DNA of 64,000 nucleotides from Helicoverpa zea (GCF_022581195.2 NC_061460.1:11939501-12003500), one strand, 5' to 3'; counted from the first letter of the stretch, positions 11,074 through 21,607 are shown. Notes: a model not told the origin generated them from the letters alone. Numbers and translations are program-made.

Positions 11074-11100
11074 ACACTGACGCGCCTGTACCGTTCAGGG
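11074..11100 (-). promoter_or_regulatory. Putative core promoter of receptor D
   Basis: On the minus strand: CCCTGAACGGTACAGGC, then GCGTCAGTGTTTTG. The initiator-like GTCAGTGTT is kept; the upstream box has one change from CCTTGAA. A TATTTAT lies about 34 bases before the presumed start (near 11078). It precedes a dead gene. Confidence 0.4.
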
Positions 11101-11229
11101 ACAAAATAAATAGGACACGTGATATTGTGTGTACCTATAATAAGATCTTAATATTAAAACTACGCGTGTCAGAACAGTCAAAATAAAATCAACACTTTAT
11201 TAGAAAATATTTTATATTTACAGGGCCAC

Positions 11230-11463
11230 TCAAAAGGTGTGAAGAAAGGTATGACGTCTACAATTCGCCAGATTTACTGAAGTCTCAGCATCCACCGGTT
11301 CTACTTCCGGGCTTAGAGGATCGCTCTCTTTTAAACGTTCCACCACCACCACCTCTAGCATGATTACTGGTAATGGACCATGATTGCTGGCTGAGTGCGA
11401 AAGATCGTCGCTGCCTATTGCCACCACGAGGATACGACTGTGCTTGTCAAAGGTAGTGCTCAC
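11230..11463 (-). pseudogene. Short coding-like fragment of unknown origin
   Basis: An open frame of about 77-90 residues in the D/E intergenic space, with a balanced, protein-like composition rich in acidic residues and a run of Val (ILVVAIGSDDLSHSAS; MLEVVVVERLKESD). A stop closes it upstream (about 11511). AATAAA follows the stop on the minus strand within about 40 nt (complement of 'cactttatt'). It has no receptor similarity. It could be the last-exon piece of a retrocopied host gene or simply chance; I do not recognise the protein. Confidence 0.25.
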
Positions 11464-11641
11464 CTCAGTATGCTCAATGCAGTCATATCCAGACTGGTCT
11501 CAAAAACCACTTAAAGATCTTGCGTATAAGAAAAGAGTCGTGTCGTCTATTGAAGGTCAGCGGGACAAAGCTTAAATTTCTAGATTGGATATGTAGGTGG
11601 TCAGGCAGACCATACCTAATTATTAAGTTTATAATAGAGAG

Positions 11642-11669
11642 CCTTGGATAAAGAAGCCACGTCAGTATA
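11642..11669 (+). promoter_or_regulatory. Putative core promoter of receptor E
   Basis: CCTTGGATAAAGAAGC then CACGTCAGTATA. The initiator TCAGT puts the start near 11664, about 70 nt before the ATG. TATAATAG lies about 34 bases upstream of that position. The arrangement mirrors receptor F on the other strand. Confidence 0.55.
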
Positions 11670-11733
11670 ACATTGTGTAGTGTATTTCTGTTACAACCTC
11701 CACCTGGACTTAACACGACGTGTGTAACCAAAG

Positions 11734-13495
11734 ATGGAGCTTGTCAAATTAGAAATGTTCATAAAAGCAATCATGATCTTTCGGATAGTTTGTGGCTTGT
11801 ATTGCAAAATCACTTCAAATAAAATAATTGCTGCTATAATCAAAATCTATTGTGCGCTTGTATCTGCTATCGTCTTTGCTATTAGTTTGTCTTACCTTAA
11901 CGATCTAAAAAACTCTATTTCCTCTGCATTCGCTTTTGGATTGCCAGCCTCTAAGTATTTTGTAAATTCAGTGGTACATTTTTGTTTCGACGGCGATAAT
12001 TTCTACGAGTTTTTTCACAGTCTAAAAAATCTGCAGATAACACAAGATTTGGAATCGAAATATGAAATACCTATCACGATATTTTTATTTATATTTATAA
12101 CAGGTGCAAGATTAAAAAACTATTCAAGATATTATTGGCTTGGTATGTCGGGTAGTCATTTCCGATTTGACCGGTTTATGTCTTTTTGTTTTGGAGTACT
12201 AATATCCTACATAGGCTCTATAACGTCTGTCATGAGATTTATGATGTTCGAGTTGTTGTGGCGTCGAATGGCAATACTCCGCAAGCGTCTAGAACAGGAT
12301 CTGTTAAACGCTAGAAGGTTCGAGAATGAAGATGGAGTTCTGAGGACACAGTTAAGGACCTGCTTGAGCATTTACAAAGGAATATTAGACACGACGCGGA
12401 AGAATGATGCACCAATGAAACTTCTGGTGACTCATTTATACATTAAATTCTTGAAAATAGTATTTTTAAATGTTACTAATGTAGCGGAAAATAATTGGCC
12501 TTTGATGAAGATTGTCTTTTCAGATATTTGACTGATTTATTTTACTGTTTCAGATATTTTCCAGCGTTATTATTTTGATCCCCCATTTATTGCATCATAT
12601 TTTTAGCTTTATATCGAACGATAAACGAGTATGTACTTTGATCAGTTTTGTATGTTTCTTTAAGCTATCCTTTCGATATTAGATTTCAGTTGTTTTTTTT
12701 TCTGTTAAAATTTTAAATCTATTCAAGCGATTCCTGAACCCAATTATGATTGCTTACAGAATAAAATATAATAAGTCTTTCAAAGATTATTTTCATTTCA
12801 AATATTTAGTAGTAATCGCACTTTGATCAACTATGAAAAAAGTATTTTACCATAAAGTTCAGAAATTAAGAGAATATTTTAATTTTTTTTAGGGCAGCGG
12901 ACCGATTGTTGTGGAGGTCACTATCCTATTTTTTGAAACACTATCACCAGCCCTTCTAGCCGAAATGGTGAAAAACGAAGTTAATCGTATGAAACTATTG
13001 GTCGTTAAACAGCTGCACCGATGCAAAGGTAATAATGATCTTGTAAAGGCGAGATTCTACCGGTTTGCGATACGGTCACGCATACTAAAGTTTACTTTGT
13101 TATTCTCGCTCTAGCAAACAGTAAAAAACTATGTGCAAACATGACTAAAACGTCCGCGAAACTGCAACCATTGTGCGCGAATACATGCCGTGGACTCGCG
13201 TTGAAGCAAAATCATTTTTTAATGACAAACAAATATGTGCAATCTGTTGATGGAATCTCACTATAACTTAAACGAGCAATGTTTTTAAATAAGTTCTGTA
13301 AATTAATCTTAATCCATTCCAGATGAAAGTACGCGTAACGCAATACAAGACGCGATGACGTACTTGGAGCAGAACCCGTTCAAGTACACAATATGGCGCG
13401 TGTTCGCGGTAGACATGAGTCTGATACTGAACATGATCGCGCTCCTCACCACATACACTGTCGCTATGGTGCAGTTCGCGCATTTCTATGATTGA
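11734..13495 (+). CDS. Gustatory receptor E, intact, opposite orientation
   Basis: The only plus-strand receptor of the cluster. Exons 11734-12426, 12554-12628, 12893-13028 and 13323-13495 join to 358 residues, phases 0, 0, 1. Exon 1 begins MELVKLEMFIKAIM and includes FMMFELLWRRMAILRKR; exon 3 has ETLSPALLAEMV; exon 4 ends TYTVAMVQFAHFYD. Its closest relative is receptor F, which it faces tail to tail: similarity continues through the 5' leader, introns and 3' flank, so the pair is an inverted duplication. A SINE inserted 14 nt after the stop codon (its target duplication starts 3 nt after it), so the 3' untranslated region is interrupted and polyadenylation may have changed. Predicted taste-neuron cation channel, ligand unknown. 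Confidence 0.9.
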
Positions 13496-13508
13496 TTGAT
13501 CTACACTT

Positions 13509-13891
13509 GATGATGATGATGATGATGATGTCCTCCTAGCCGATTATCGGCTACGGCGGCTGTTCTCATGTAAGGAGACTAGCCAACTACGCAGGACATA
13601 TTATAGTGCACGAGCATTTGCGCAGACACAGGTGCACTCACTATTCCTTAACTCTCATAGCCCGATGGGACGGTAATCCGACACGACCGGAGAGAGATCA
13701 GGCGCAGGACCGACATTTACGTGCTCTCCGATGCACGGGTGTATCAATCACCAGCTTCCAGGCTCCGGGCTGCTTTGTGAAAGTCTTCTAAAACCCACAA
13801 AGCGATTTCGGCCCGACTCGGGAATCGAACCCGAGACCACGTGCTCAGCAGCCACACTTGCGACAGCTAGACCAACGAGGCAGTCAGTCGA
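13509..13891 (-). mobile_element. tRNA-derived SINE, family S2, in the 3' flank of receptor E
   Basis: In minus orientation the head has TGGTCTAGCTGTCGC (A box) and GGTTCGATTCCCG (B box), and the 3' end is a CATCAT run. Direct repeats GATCTACACTT at 13498-13508 and 13892-13902 are the target duplication. The bases on either side, when rejoined, align with the uninterrupted 3' flank of receptor F, so the insertion came after the E/F duplication. Confidence 0.88.
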
Positions 13892-14403
13892 GATCTACAC
13901 TTAATAGCATATTTGCACTGTGTTTGTTTAAAAAAAAAAAAACATGATATGTTAAAATTAAACTGCAGAATTTTGGTCGTTTTATAAAAATATACCTTTA
14001 TCCCTTCCTTATGCAAATCACAGTTTAAGGAGTCTTGGGACACGCACATGAAAGACGAGAATGCACCTGCGTCAGTCATAAAGTTAAACGGACGTTTTGT
14101 GTTCAAGTAAATAAAAATCGCAAACATCCTCAACAAGGAGACAACGTCTGTTTATTATTTTGTATAATATTTCATATCAGACATAAACACAAATGTTTGC
14201 GGCAGATACTTAATAGGCTCGTATAAGCAGATTTTATGGTAATTGAACATATTGTATTTTAACGATGTATCGTGCTTTAATAAAACTACATTTTTTATCA
14301 TAACTCCATAGTTTATACTGTTATTTTATATTACATAACATGTTTTTTTTTTTATCAACAAACGCAGTGCAAATAAGCTATTAAAATTAAGTGTACAAAT
14401 CAA

Positions 14404-16187
14404 TCAATCATAGAAATGCGCGAACTGCACCATAGCGACAGTGTATGTGGTGAGGAGCGCGATCATGTTCAGTATCAGACTCATGTCTACCGCGAACACG
14501 CGCCATATTGTGTACTTGAACGGGTTCTGCTCCAAGTACGTCATCGCGTCTTGTATTGCGTTACGCGTTCTTTCATCTGTAATATTTTAATACACTATTT
14601 ACCCAACTTGTTAAAAAATATGACGTTTTAGAAATGTTCGAGCATAATTTTTGGCTGTTTGCTGGAGTGAGTAGACCTAGAGAAAATCGGTGTGCGTCAT
14701 AGTGCCATACATCAGTAGAATCTCGCCTTTAGAAAATTATTACCTTTACAAACAAGCAGTTGTTTAACGATAGATAGTTTCATACATTCTATTTCGCTTT
14801 TCACCATCTCGGCTAGCAAGGCTGGTGATAGCGTTTCAAAAAATAAAATATAAATATCGAAAACTGTTAGGTCGCTGCCCTGCAAAATACAAAATTAGCT
14901 TTTAATTCGAACTGACCCTAGCCGCACACTGCAGACTAAAAAGTCGGCCGACAATTAGTCGAGTTGATACCGACTGGTTGCTATGTACATACTACCATTC
15001 ATTTTCATATTTATGAAGCGCCCGACTAAACTGTCGACCGTCTCAAAAGTCTGAATTTTGATATGTATGCAAACCAATAAAAATAATCGTAAACAATATA
15101 AGTAATTGAAATTGGCTTCAGATAAAGATATTCCAGAAAAAATGCTTCAAAACGTGAATGTCGAAAGAATAGCTTCCAAACCAACAAACAAAATAATTTA
15201 AAGTTAGTACATACAATTGCATTTTTCAGTAATAAGCCAAAAATATGATTCAATGTCTGGGGAACCAATAGAACAACGCTGGACATTATCTGAAACAGCA
15301 AAATAAATCAGTCAAAAATATCTGCCGGGTCCTTCTTCATCAAAGGCCAATCATAAGGCACCATTCTACTACATTCTAATCATAAGGCAACTAGAATCAA
15401 CCTTATTTATAATTTTTGACGTTCATAAGTGCTTGTAAAGGCCTAAATGAAATAAATGATTTGATTTGATTCTCAAGAGTTAAATGTATAAATTAGTCAC
15501 CAGAAGCTTCATTGGTGCACCATTCTTCCGAGTCGTGTTTAATATCTCTTTATAAATCGTTAAGCAGGACCTTAACTGTCTCCTCAGAACTCCTGCTTCA
15601 TTCTCGAACCTTCTAGCGTTTAACAGATCCTGTTCAAGGCGCTTGTGGAGTATTGCCATTCGACGCCACAACAACTCAAACATCAGATACCTTATGACAC
15701 ACGTTGTATGGTTTATATAACACAGAAGCAACTCAAAAAACAATCCTGTCAACTCGTCGATTGGTAAGATAGATATATGCACAAGAGAAATTTTTGAGTA
15801 GCCATATAATCTTGCACTTGATATGGAAATCAATAAAAATATTGTGATAGGTATATCATAGTTAGATTCTGAATCTTGTGTTGTCTGTAAATTTTTTAGA
15901 CTGTGAAAAAACTCATTAAAATGATCACCGTTGAAATAAAAATGTACCATAGCATATAAAACATATGTAGTGACTGATATTACCACAGAGAATTTAGCTA
16001 CAATAAAACTGTTAAAAAAGAAAATGTGAATCAAAGCAATAATAACGATAGCAGCAATTACAAGTGCACAATAGATTTTCGTTACAGCACAAATTATTCT
16101 ATTTGAACTAATTTTGTTATACAAGCCACAAAATAGCTGAATGATCATAACAGCTTTTATGAACATTTCTAATTTTACAAGCTCCAT
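14404..16187 (-). CDS. Gustatory receptor F, intact
   Basis: Insect gustatory receptor with minus-strand exons 16187-15501, 15289-15215, 14879-14744 and 14576-14404; 356 residues, phases 0, 0, 1. Starts MELVKLEMFIKAVM, close to receptor E throughout, with YLMFELLWRRMAI and LEQDLLNARRFENE in the loop after the middle helices, ETLSPALLAEMV in exon 3 and the TYTVAMVQF signature in exon 4. Intron 1 carries a LINE tail and intron 2 a TIR element, so its introns are longer than those of E. No lesion seen. Selective roles of E and F cannot be judged from sequence. Confidence 0.9.
14930..15060. mobile_element. TIR element remnant in intron 2 of receptor F
   Basis: Begins CGCACACTGCAGACTAAAAA with 'gtcggccgacaattagtcg' and ends with 'cgcccgactaaactgtcg'. 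It belongs to the CACACTGCAAAC-type MITE family seen best at 43246-43528. It is deleted internally, and boundaries are approximate. Confidence 0.5.
15310..15472 (+). repeat. LINE 3' tail in intron 1 of receptor F
   Basis: Ends with 'taaaggcctaaatgaaataa' and then ATGATTTGATTTGATT, the characteristic 3' tail of a class of moth non-LTR elements. 5'-truncated and non-coding. Confidence 0.55.
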
Positions 16188-16257
16188 CGGTGAGGGTTAT
16201 GCACGTCGTGTTACGTCGAGGTGGAGAATGTAACAGAAATACACTGGACAATGTTGC

Positions 16258-16310
16258 ACTGACGTGGCTTCTTCATTCAAGGCCGTCTATTATAAACTTA
16301 ACGATACTAT
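16258..16310 (-). promoter_or_regulatory. Putative core promoter of receptor F
   Basis: On the minus strand: TATAATAG, then CCTTGAATGAAGAAGC, then CACGTCAGTGC. The initiator start is near 16260, about 73 nt before the ATG, with the TATA-like box about 34 bases upstream. This is the best-formed example of the motif shared across the cluster. Confidence 0.6.
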
Positions 16311-17767
16311 GGTTACGTTACCACCACCATTCAATTGACCCGTCTAGATCCACCTACGGCGGAATAGATCATTTGATGATTTCCCACTCTCCAGAAGTGG
16401 TATATATTTGTTTGTTATCCTGTCTAGAAAACGCTGGGTTTAGAATATATTACTCTGTATTATTCTAGATTATTGAAGGTACTTATAATAATTAAAACTG
16501 AAAGAAGCTTTAGGAGGTGTGCAAACGTATTCTTCTCCTTTCGGTATGCTTAGAATTAAAACCATAACATACTTTGCAATAAATATTTAAGCATCCGTTC
16601 GACTGATTGTAAGAGACAGACCCAAAAAAATAATTAAATAAAACTTTTTTACGTGCTTCAAACATGTTTTACTAAAAAAAAAAACGCAAAAATTACAGCT
16701 GTGCTAATATTACAATTTCAATCTGAAGGTCAATCAATTGTACAAATGCGCGAACTGCACCATAGCGACAGTGCATGTGGTGAGGAGCGCGATCATGTTC
16801 AGTATCAGACTCATGTCTACCGCGAACACGCGCCATATTGTGTACTTGAACGGGTTCTGTTCCAAGTACGTCATGGCGTCTTGTATTGCGTCGCGGGTGC
16901 AGCTTTCTGAAAATATATTCTATCATATTACCATCGTCTTTCGAAGCCTTTTATTTTAATTTGAGATTCATACATTTAAGGAACATTTCTATTCTAGTAT
17001 GCAATACAAAGCATAGTGTCGTGTTTTACTGTCGATGGGCACACCGCAAATTCTGCTTGCTGGTTGTCGATCATTCTTATTTGTTTTGAACGCCGCGCTG
17101 GTTTCTTACCAACCGTAGAATTTTGTTAACTAATACCATGCAAACTTTAGTTATTTAGTTACCTTTACAGACGAGTAACTGCTTAGTAACACACAAATTT
17201 ATTCTATCTATTTCACTGTTCACCATCTCCGCTAACATTGCGGGAGACATCGTTTCAATGAATTGAGTAGAACCCTCCAAAACTATCAATAACGAGTCCT
17301 GCAAGGCATAGAGGCTTAGTGATAGCTTCTTATTATATCAGACCAAATAAAAGCTATATTTTAGCAAAATACCTACAACAGAACGTCGGTCAAGCATGGA
17401 GGTATAAGCATGATCCATCATGTGAGGAAGAAATAAGACCAAACTCGTAGATATCTGAAATGGAAAAAGAAGTCGAAGTATTTTTGATGTCAGATGTTTC
17501 CGAGTAACGCTTGGAAACTCTTATCTCAAAATATTAACTGCAGTGTGGATTGTATTTAAATAAGAAGACTTGTTATTAGTAACTACAGTTACCCCAAGTT
17601 TCATTGGTTTTTCACTAATACGAATCATGTCCAAAATACTTTTGTAAGTATTCAGGAATTGTTTTAAAATATTTTTCAAAATGTCTCCTTCGTTCTCGAA
17701 TCTTCTAGCTTTTAATAGATCTTGCTCGAGGCATTTGCAGAGTATGGCCATTCGACGCTACAATAAT

Positions 17768-18382
17768 CTTCTGGCCACAGGACGTGGTGTTCCGTCGCTT
17801 CCGCGGACAAGTGCCACAGGACCGCACAGTGACTTAGTGCATAAGTGAAGTGCTACTAACATAGTTTTAAGTTTTTATTTACTAACAATTTTGTATATCA
17901 TATTATGTATGCTAGTTTTAAGGTATTTATCTATGGGCCTTTGATGCCTGAGAATAAAGATGATTTGATTTTGATTTGAGTCGTGGTGGCCTAGTGGGTA
18001 AAGGACCAACCTCTCAAGTATGAGGGCGCGGGTTCGATCCCAGGTCAGGCAAGTACCAATGCAACTTTTCTAAGTTTGTATGTACTTTCTAAGTATATCT
18101 TAGACACCACTGACTGTGTTTCGGATGGCACGTTAAACTGTAGGTCCCGGCTGTCATTGAACAACCTTGGCAGTCGTTACGGGTAGTCAGAAGCCAGTAA
18201 GTCTGACACCAGTCTAACCAAGGGGTATCGGGTTGCCCGGGTAACTGGGTTGAGGAGGTCAGATAGGCAGTCGCTTCTTGTAAAGCACTGGTACTCAGCT
18301 GAATCCGGTTAGACTGGAAGCCGACCCCAACATGATTGGGAAAAAGGCTCGGAGGATGATGGATGATTTTGATTTGATTTGA
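17768..18382 (+). mobile_element. 5'-truncated LINE tail in receptor G exon, interrupted by a SINE
   Basis: LINE 3' sequence from 17768 to 17979 ends in 'gagaataaagatgatttgat' and TGATTT repeats, which resume at 18368-18382 after the SINE. ATAAT flanks both sides (17763-17767 and 18382-18386), a probable target duplication in the GAATTATTG of the receptor. Only the untranslated 3' end and tail are present. Confidence 0.75.
17980..18367 (+). mobile_element. SINE (family S1) nested in the LINE tail
   Basis: Same family as 7447-7838: head GTCGTGGTGGCCTAGTGGGT, B box GGTTCGATCCC, tail GGATGATGGATGAT. It entered the TGATTT-repeat tail of the LINE, giving a clear order of events: receptor, then LINE, then SINE. 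Confidence 0.88.
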
Positions 18383-18988
18383 TAATTCGAAAGTCATCAT
18401 TCGTGTCGAGTTCACCAACGATACATTTGTTGGTGAACTGCTATTGACCCTATAAAGGCTGTAGTAGTATATTATAGGGGAATGGGTTTTGAAAAGTAAA
18501 CATGGCGCTGATGGAGTATGCCGCATACTTAATTATCCTTGAGGAAGCAAAAAAAAACAATAAAATGATTGAAATCTTGATGTCACTGAAAGACGGGAAG
18601 TCTTGTCAATTTCTTATTTCTTTTAGTGCGCTAAAGTATTTCATGAAGTTGTCGCCATCAAAATAGGTACTGAAAACAACATTCATAAGGTACCCAGAGC
18701 ACATCAAACCAAAACTAAGGTTTTGAAAAGGAACCTTTAAGTTTTTTATGAACAAAACAAAAATAGTTATAATTGTTTTAGCGACAAACGTGCAGTAGAT
18801 TTTTATTAATGCAATTGTTATTTTATTTGAACTGAGTTTATAATATAATCCACAAAAAAGACGAAGAAATATAACACTTTTAATAAACGCTTCTAATTTT
18901 ACAGATGCCATTGTTTTGAATAGTAGGTATAACTTTTATTGGATGCTGCGAGAAAATAGAGCCTACCGAAGACCGAAAATACTTATTG

Positions 18989-19024
18989 GACTGACGTGGT
19001 CTACTAGTCCGAGCTCTTTTTATA
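18989..19024 (-). promoter_or_regulatory. Putative core promoter of receptor G
   Basis: On the minus strand: TATAAAAAGAGC, then CCACGTCAGTCC. TATA is about 32 bases upstream of the initiator-like start near 18992, about 80 nt before the ATG. The CCTTGAA box seen elsewhere is not recognisable here. Confidence 0.5.
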
Positions 19025-19955
19025 CTTCAATGTTACAGTTATAATAAAACTTCATCAGCATAATGAGTTTGTAGAAACCAACACCAGTAGATACAGTATT
19101 ATGATACTCGTATGACCTCATCATACAACCAGCAATGCTTTTATGAATAATTTGATAACATTCTATCAGAGAAGCAAAAATTCTGCCTCGAAAAATAAAC
19201 TAGTTACCATGGCCCTGGTACATAATGGGCTTAAGAAGGAACATGATAGGTTTTAGTCATTAAGAGTCTGGCACTCCCTCACGCTGCTAATCACATCTGC
19301 ACAGCGCGAGCGGTCATTTGATGATTTCTTATTTAAAAAGAAAATGGATAAGAGCTGAAGCATTTTGCTAACTAGCCCTAACATAATCGGTTTTAAGACT
19401 TAATCGGATTTATAACTAATGAAATAACCAGTGCTTCCTATGTTTTTACTCATGTATCTGCATCAAATGGTGTATCTATAGCTACTGTTATCTATTGGCC
19501 AGGAATTTGAAGTTTCTCCCTATCGATTTAACACTATAAAAGAGGATTAAGGCTATGAAGGGCAACCCCCACAACCGAACGAAGGCCTCATTCTTTGCTA
19601 TGTTTAATTATAGATAAGAAAGAAAGAAACTACACAATATTGTAATCCATAATATAATATCCACACGTACATATTAATAATGGCTGTGCTACATAATTGT
19701 AAACACCGACGTGGCTTACTATGATGAAGGTTTTGTTTCCAAAAATAATTTATATACGTGATAACATACCAATTACACAAAACACATTGTAAAGTCTTAA
19801 ATACTAGGTACTTGTACAACTTGTCTATAGTTTCTGCTTGCTCTACTTTAGTTGAATATAAAGCTGATATTAATGCCGAAACAAACGTTGATGAAAAGGT
19901 AAATTACAGACGGCTCCTTCTTGGGAAGTCGGTTAAAAAGTTGCAGTTTTTCAAT
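19025..19955. other. Intergenic between receptors G and H
   Basis: AT-rich sequence between the G promoter and the 3' end of receptor H. No exon, clear repeat or RNA gene was recognised. Confidence 0.5.
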
Positions 19956-21422
19956 TCAATCGCAAATATGCATGAACTGCACCATAGCGACAGTGTATGT
20001 GGTGAGGAGCGCGATCATGTTCAGTATCAGACTCATGTCTACCGCGAACACGCGCCATATTGTGTACTTGAACGGGTTCTGCTCCAAGTACGTCATCGCG
20101 TCTTGTATTGCGATAAGCGTTCTTTCATCTGAAATTTTGTATACCTAGTTATAAGTTGTTTTACACTTCAAAAACTATAAATATCAACCTTATTGTTTTT
20201 ATTTTATTTACACACTCCGTGCAATATTAGTCAAAACTATTGTACCTTCACAGACGAGTAACCGTTTTACGATGCATAGTTTCATTTTATCAGTTTCACG
20301 GATCACCATCTCAGAGAGCAATGCTGGTGACAATAATATAATGAAGTGATTTATCAATTCACCAGCCAGTGCTAGGTTTGCCTGCAAATATATATAAAAT
20401 ATTGGTCACCCCAAATATTGAATTGCAATTTTTTTGTAGGCCCATAGTTTTATCACGCTCATAAACGGTAGATGCATCTGCATACTGACTTATGCATAGA
20501 TTACAACGAGAAAAGTGACTCCTCCATCATTTATTTGATGGAAAATAGACTTTAGAACTTTAGCAATACGTACTAATTCTCCGCTAGCAGAAATATACAG
20601 ATGGGTAGTAGTCAAAATGTAGAAAACGAGTGCTGTAACAGATGTAAATATCTGAAACAAAGAGATGTTCAAAAATTTCAATAAATAAGACTAAGCCTCT
20701 GACTTATACAAGCATATTTTAATATTTTGGTTATGTACCGCAATTTTCATAGGCGTTTCATTTACACGTGTCACTTCCAACAAACATTTGTAAGCATTTA
20801 GACATCTCCTCAATTTTTCCTTCAGAATGCAGTCACTATTGTCATAGCCCTGATGCGTTGATAGCTCCCGTTCAAGATTTCTGCGGACCATTGCCATTCT
20901 GCGCCATAGCAATTCAAACATCATAAGCCTTGTCAAAATTGGCGAAAATTCCAACAAGTTGACTGTCGATTGAAAAACTAAGAAAGAATAGATCGAGGAA
21001 ACTGTATATTGACTGTGGTCCAACGTGATCTTCAATCGTAGTAAAATGTTTGCTGAAAGTGAAATAGTGAACAAGCGTATGGAAATTTGGACTCCCTCGC
21101 TTGACTTCATGTGCTGAGAAGTGACTACTTTTCGAAGCTCGTGTAGGAATCCCATAAAATTTTCACCTTCAAAATAGAAATTTAAAAGAAAATATATCAG
21201 GTACACGTATACTCCCAGAAATACTTGTAACAAAGCGCTGAAACTTCTTGCATGGTTAGCTAGAATTCTAAGCATGGACATGCACATTAGACCAAAAAAC
21301 AAACAATAAACTTTCGCTAAAGTTATCACTATTTTATTAGAACTAATTTTGCAGAAAAACCCGCAAATTATTTTTAAAATCATAGCAGCTTTTATCGTTT
21401 GGTTTAGTTTTATATCCGCCAT
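19956..21422 (-). CDS. Gustatory receptor H, intact
   Basis: Right-most receptor of the cluster. Exons 21422-20739, 20651-20574, 20381-20246 and 20128-19956 join to 356 residues, phases 0, 0, 1. It begins MADIKLNQTIKAAM and is the most diverged in exon 1, but keeps TRLMMFELLWRRMAM, LLSPALLSEMV in exon 3 and TYTVAMVQF in exon 4. Exon 4 ends FMHICD instead of the FAH-type ending of the others, and starts DERTLIA instead of DERTRNA, so only the middle of the exon is identical to its paralogues. Its introns are the shortest of the cluster and carry no obvious transposon. Predicted taste-neuron channel; ligand unknown. Confidence 0.9.
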
Positions 21423-21574
21423 TTTGAAAATCTACGATCGATGCAAGTTGACGTTTATTTTAGGCAAGGGTAAAGATATGACTGAAACACCATGTACATT
21501 CTTTTCAAGGCATTTCAAAATTTTCCAATGAGTTATTTGGTATAAAATATTTATAAAACACTAGTAGCATCGGT

Positions 21575-21607
21575 GTTATAACACCGAAGTGATATCGTTA
21601 TTCAAGG
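21575..21607 (-). promoter_or_regulatory. Diverged promoter motif of receptor H
   Basis: On the minus strand: CCTTGAATAACGATATCACT then TCGGTGTT. The CCTTGAA box is exact, but the initiator core has TCGGT rather than TCAGT. It lies further from the ATG (about 160 nt) than in the other genes, so either the leader is longer or this is not the start site. Confidence 0.3.

Larger units (their letters stand above)
16734..18911 (-). pseudogene. Gustatory receptor G, broken by nested transposons and stops
   Basis: Exon 1 runs from 18911 (MASVKLEAFIKSV) to 17593. Lesions: TGA at 18608-18606 (codon 102) in otherwise collinear sequence that continues QDFPSFSDIKISIILLF; a frameshift between about 18540 and 18440; a LINE tail with a SINE inside it (17768-18382) splitting the conserved MMFELLWRRM motif (here MMTFEL before the break); and TAG at 17760-17758 where the Trp of that motif should be. 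Exons 2 (17454-17377), 3 (17298-17163, ETMSPAMLAEMV) and 4 (16906-16734, TYTVAMVQF) are intact with good splice sites. Exon 4 begins ESCTRDA and ends FAHLYN. The mix of intact 3' exons and ruined exon 1 fits a non-functional gene with homogenised exon 4. Confidence 0.88.

Noticed and set aside
18089..18526. 145-residue minus-strand open frame
   Set aside because: It runs from degraded receptor G exon 1 straight through the SINE and ends in it, so it is a chimera of pseudogene and repeat.
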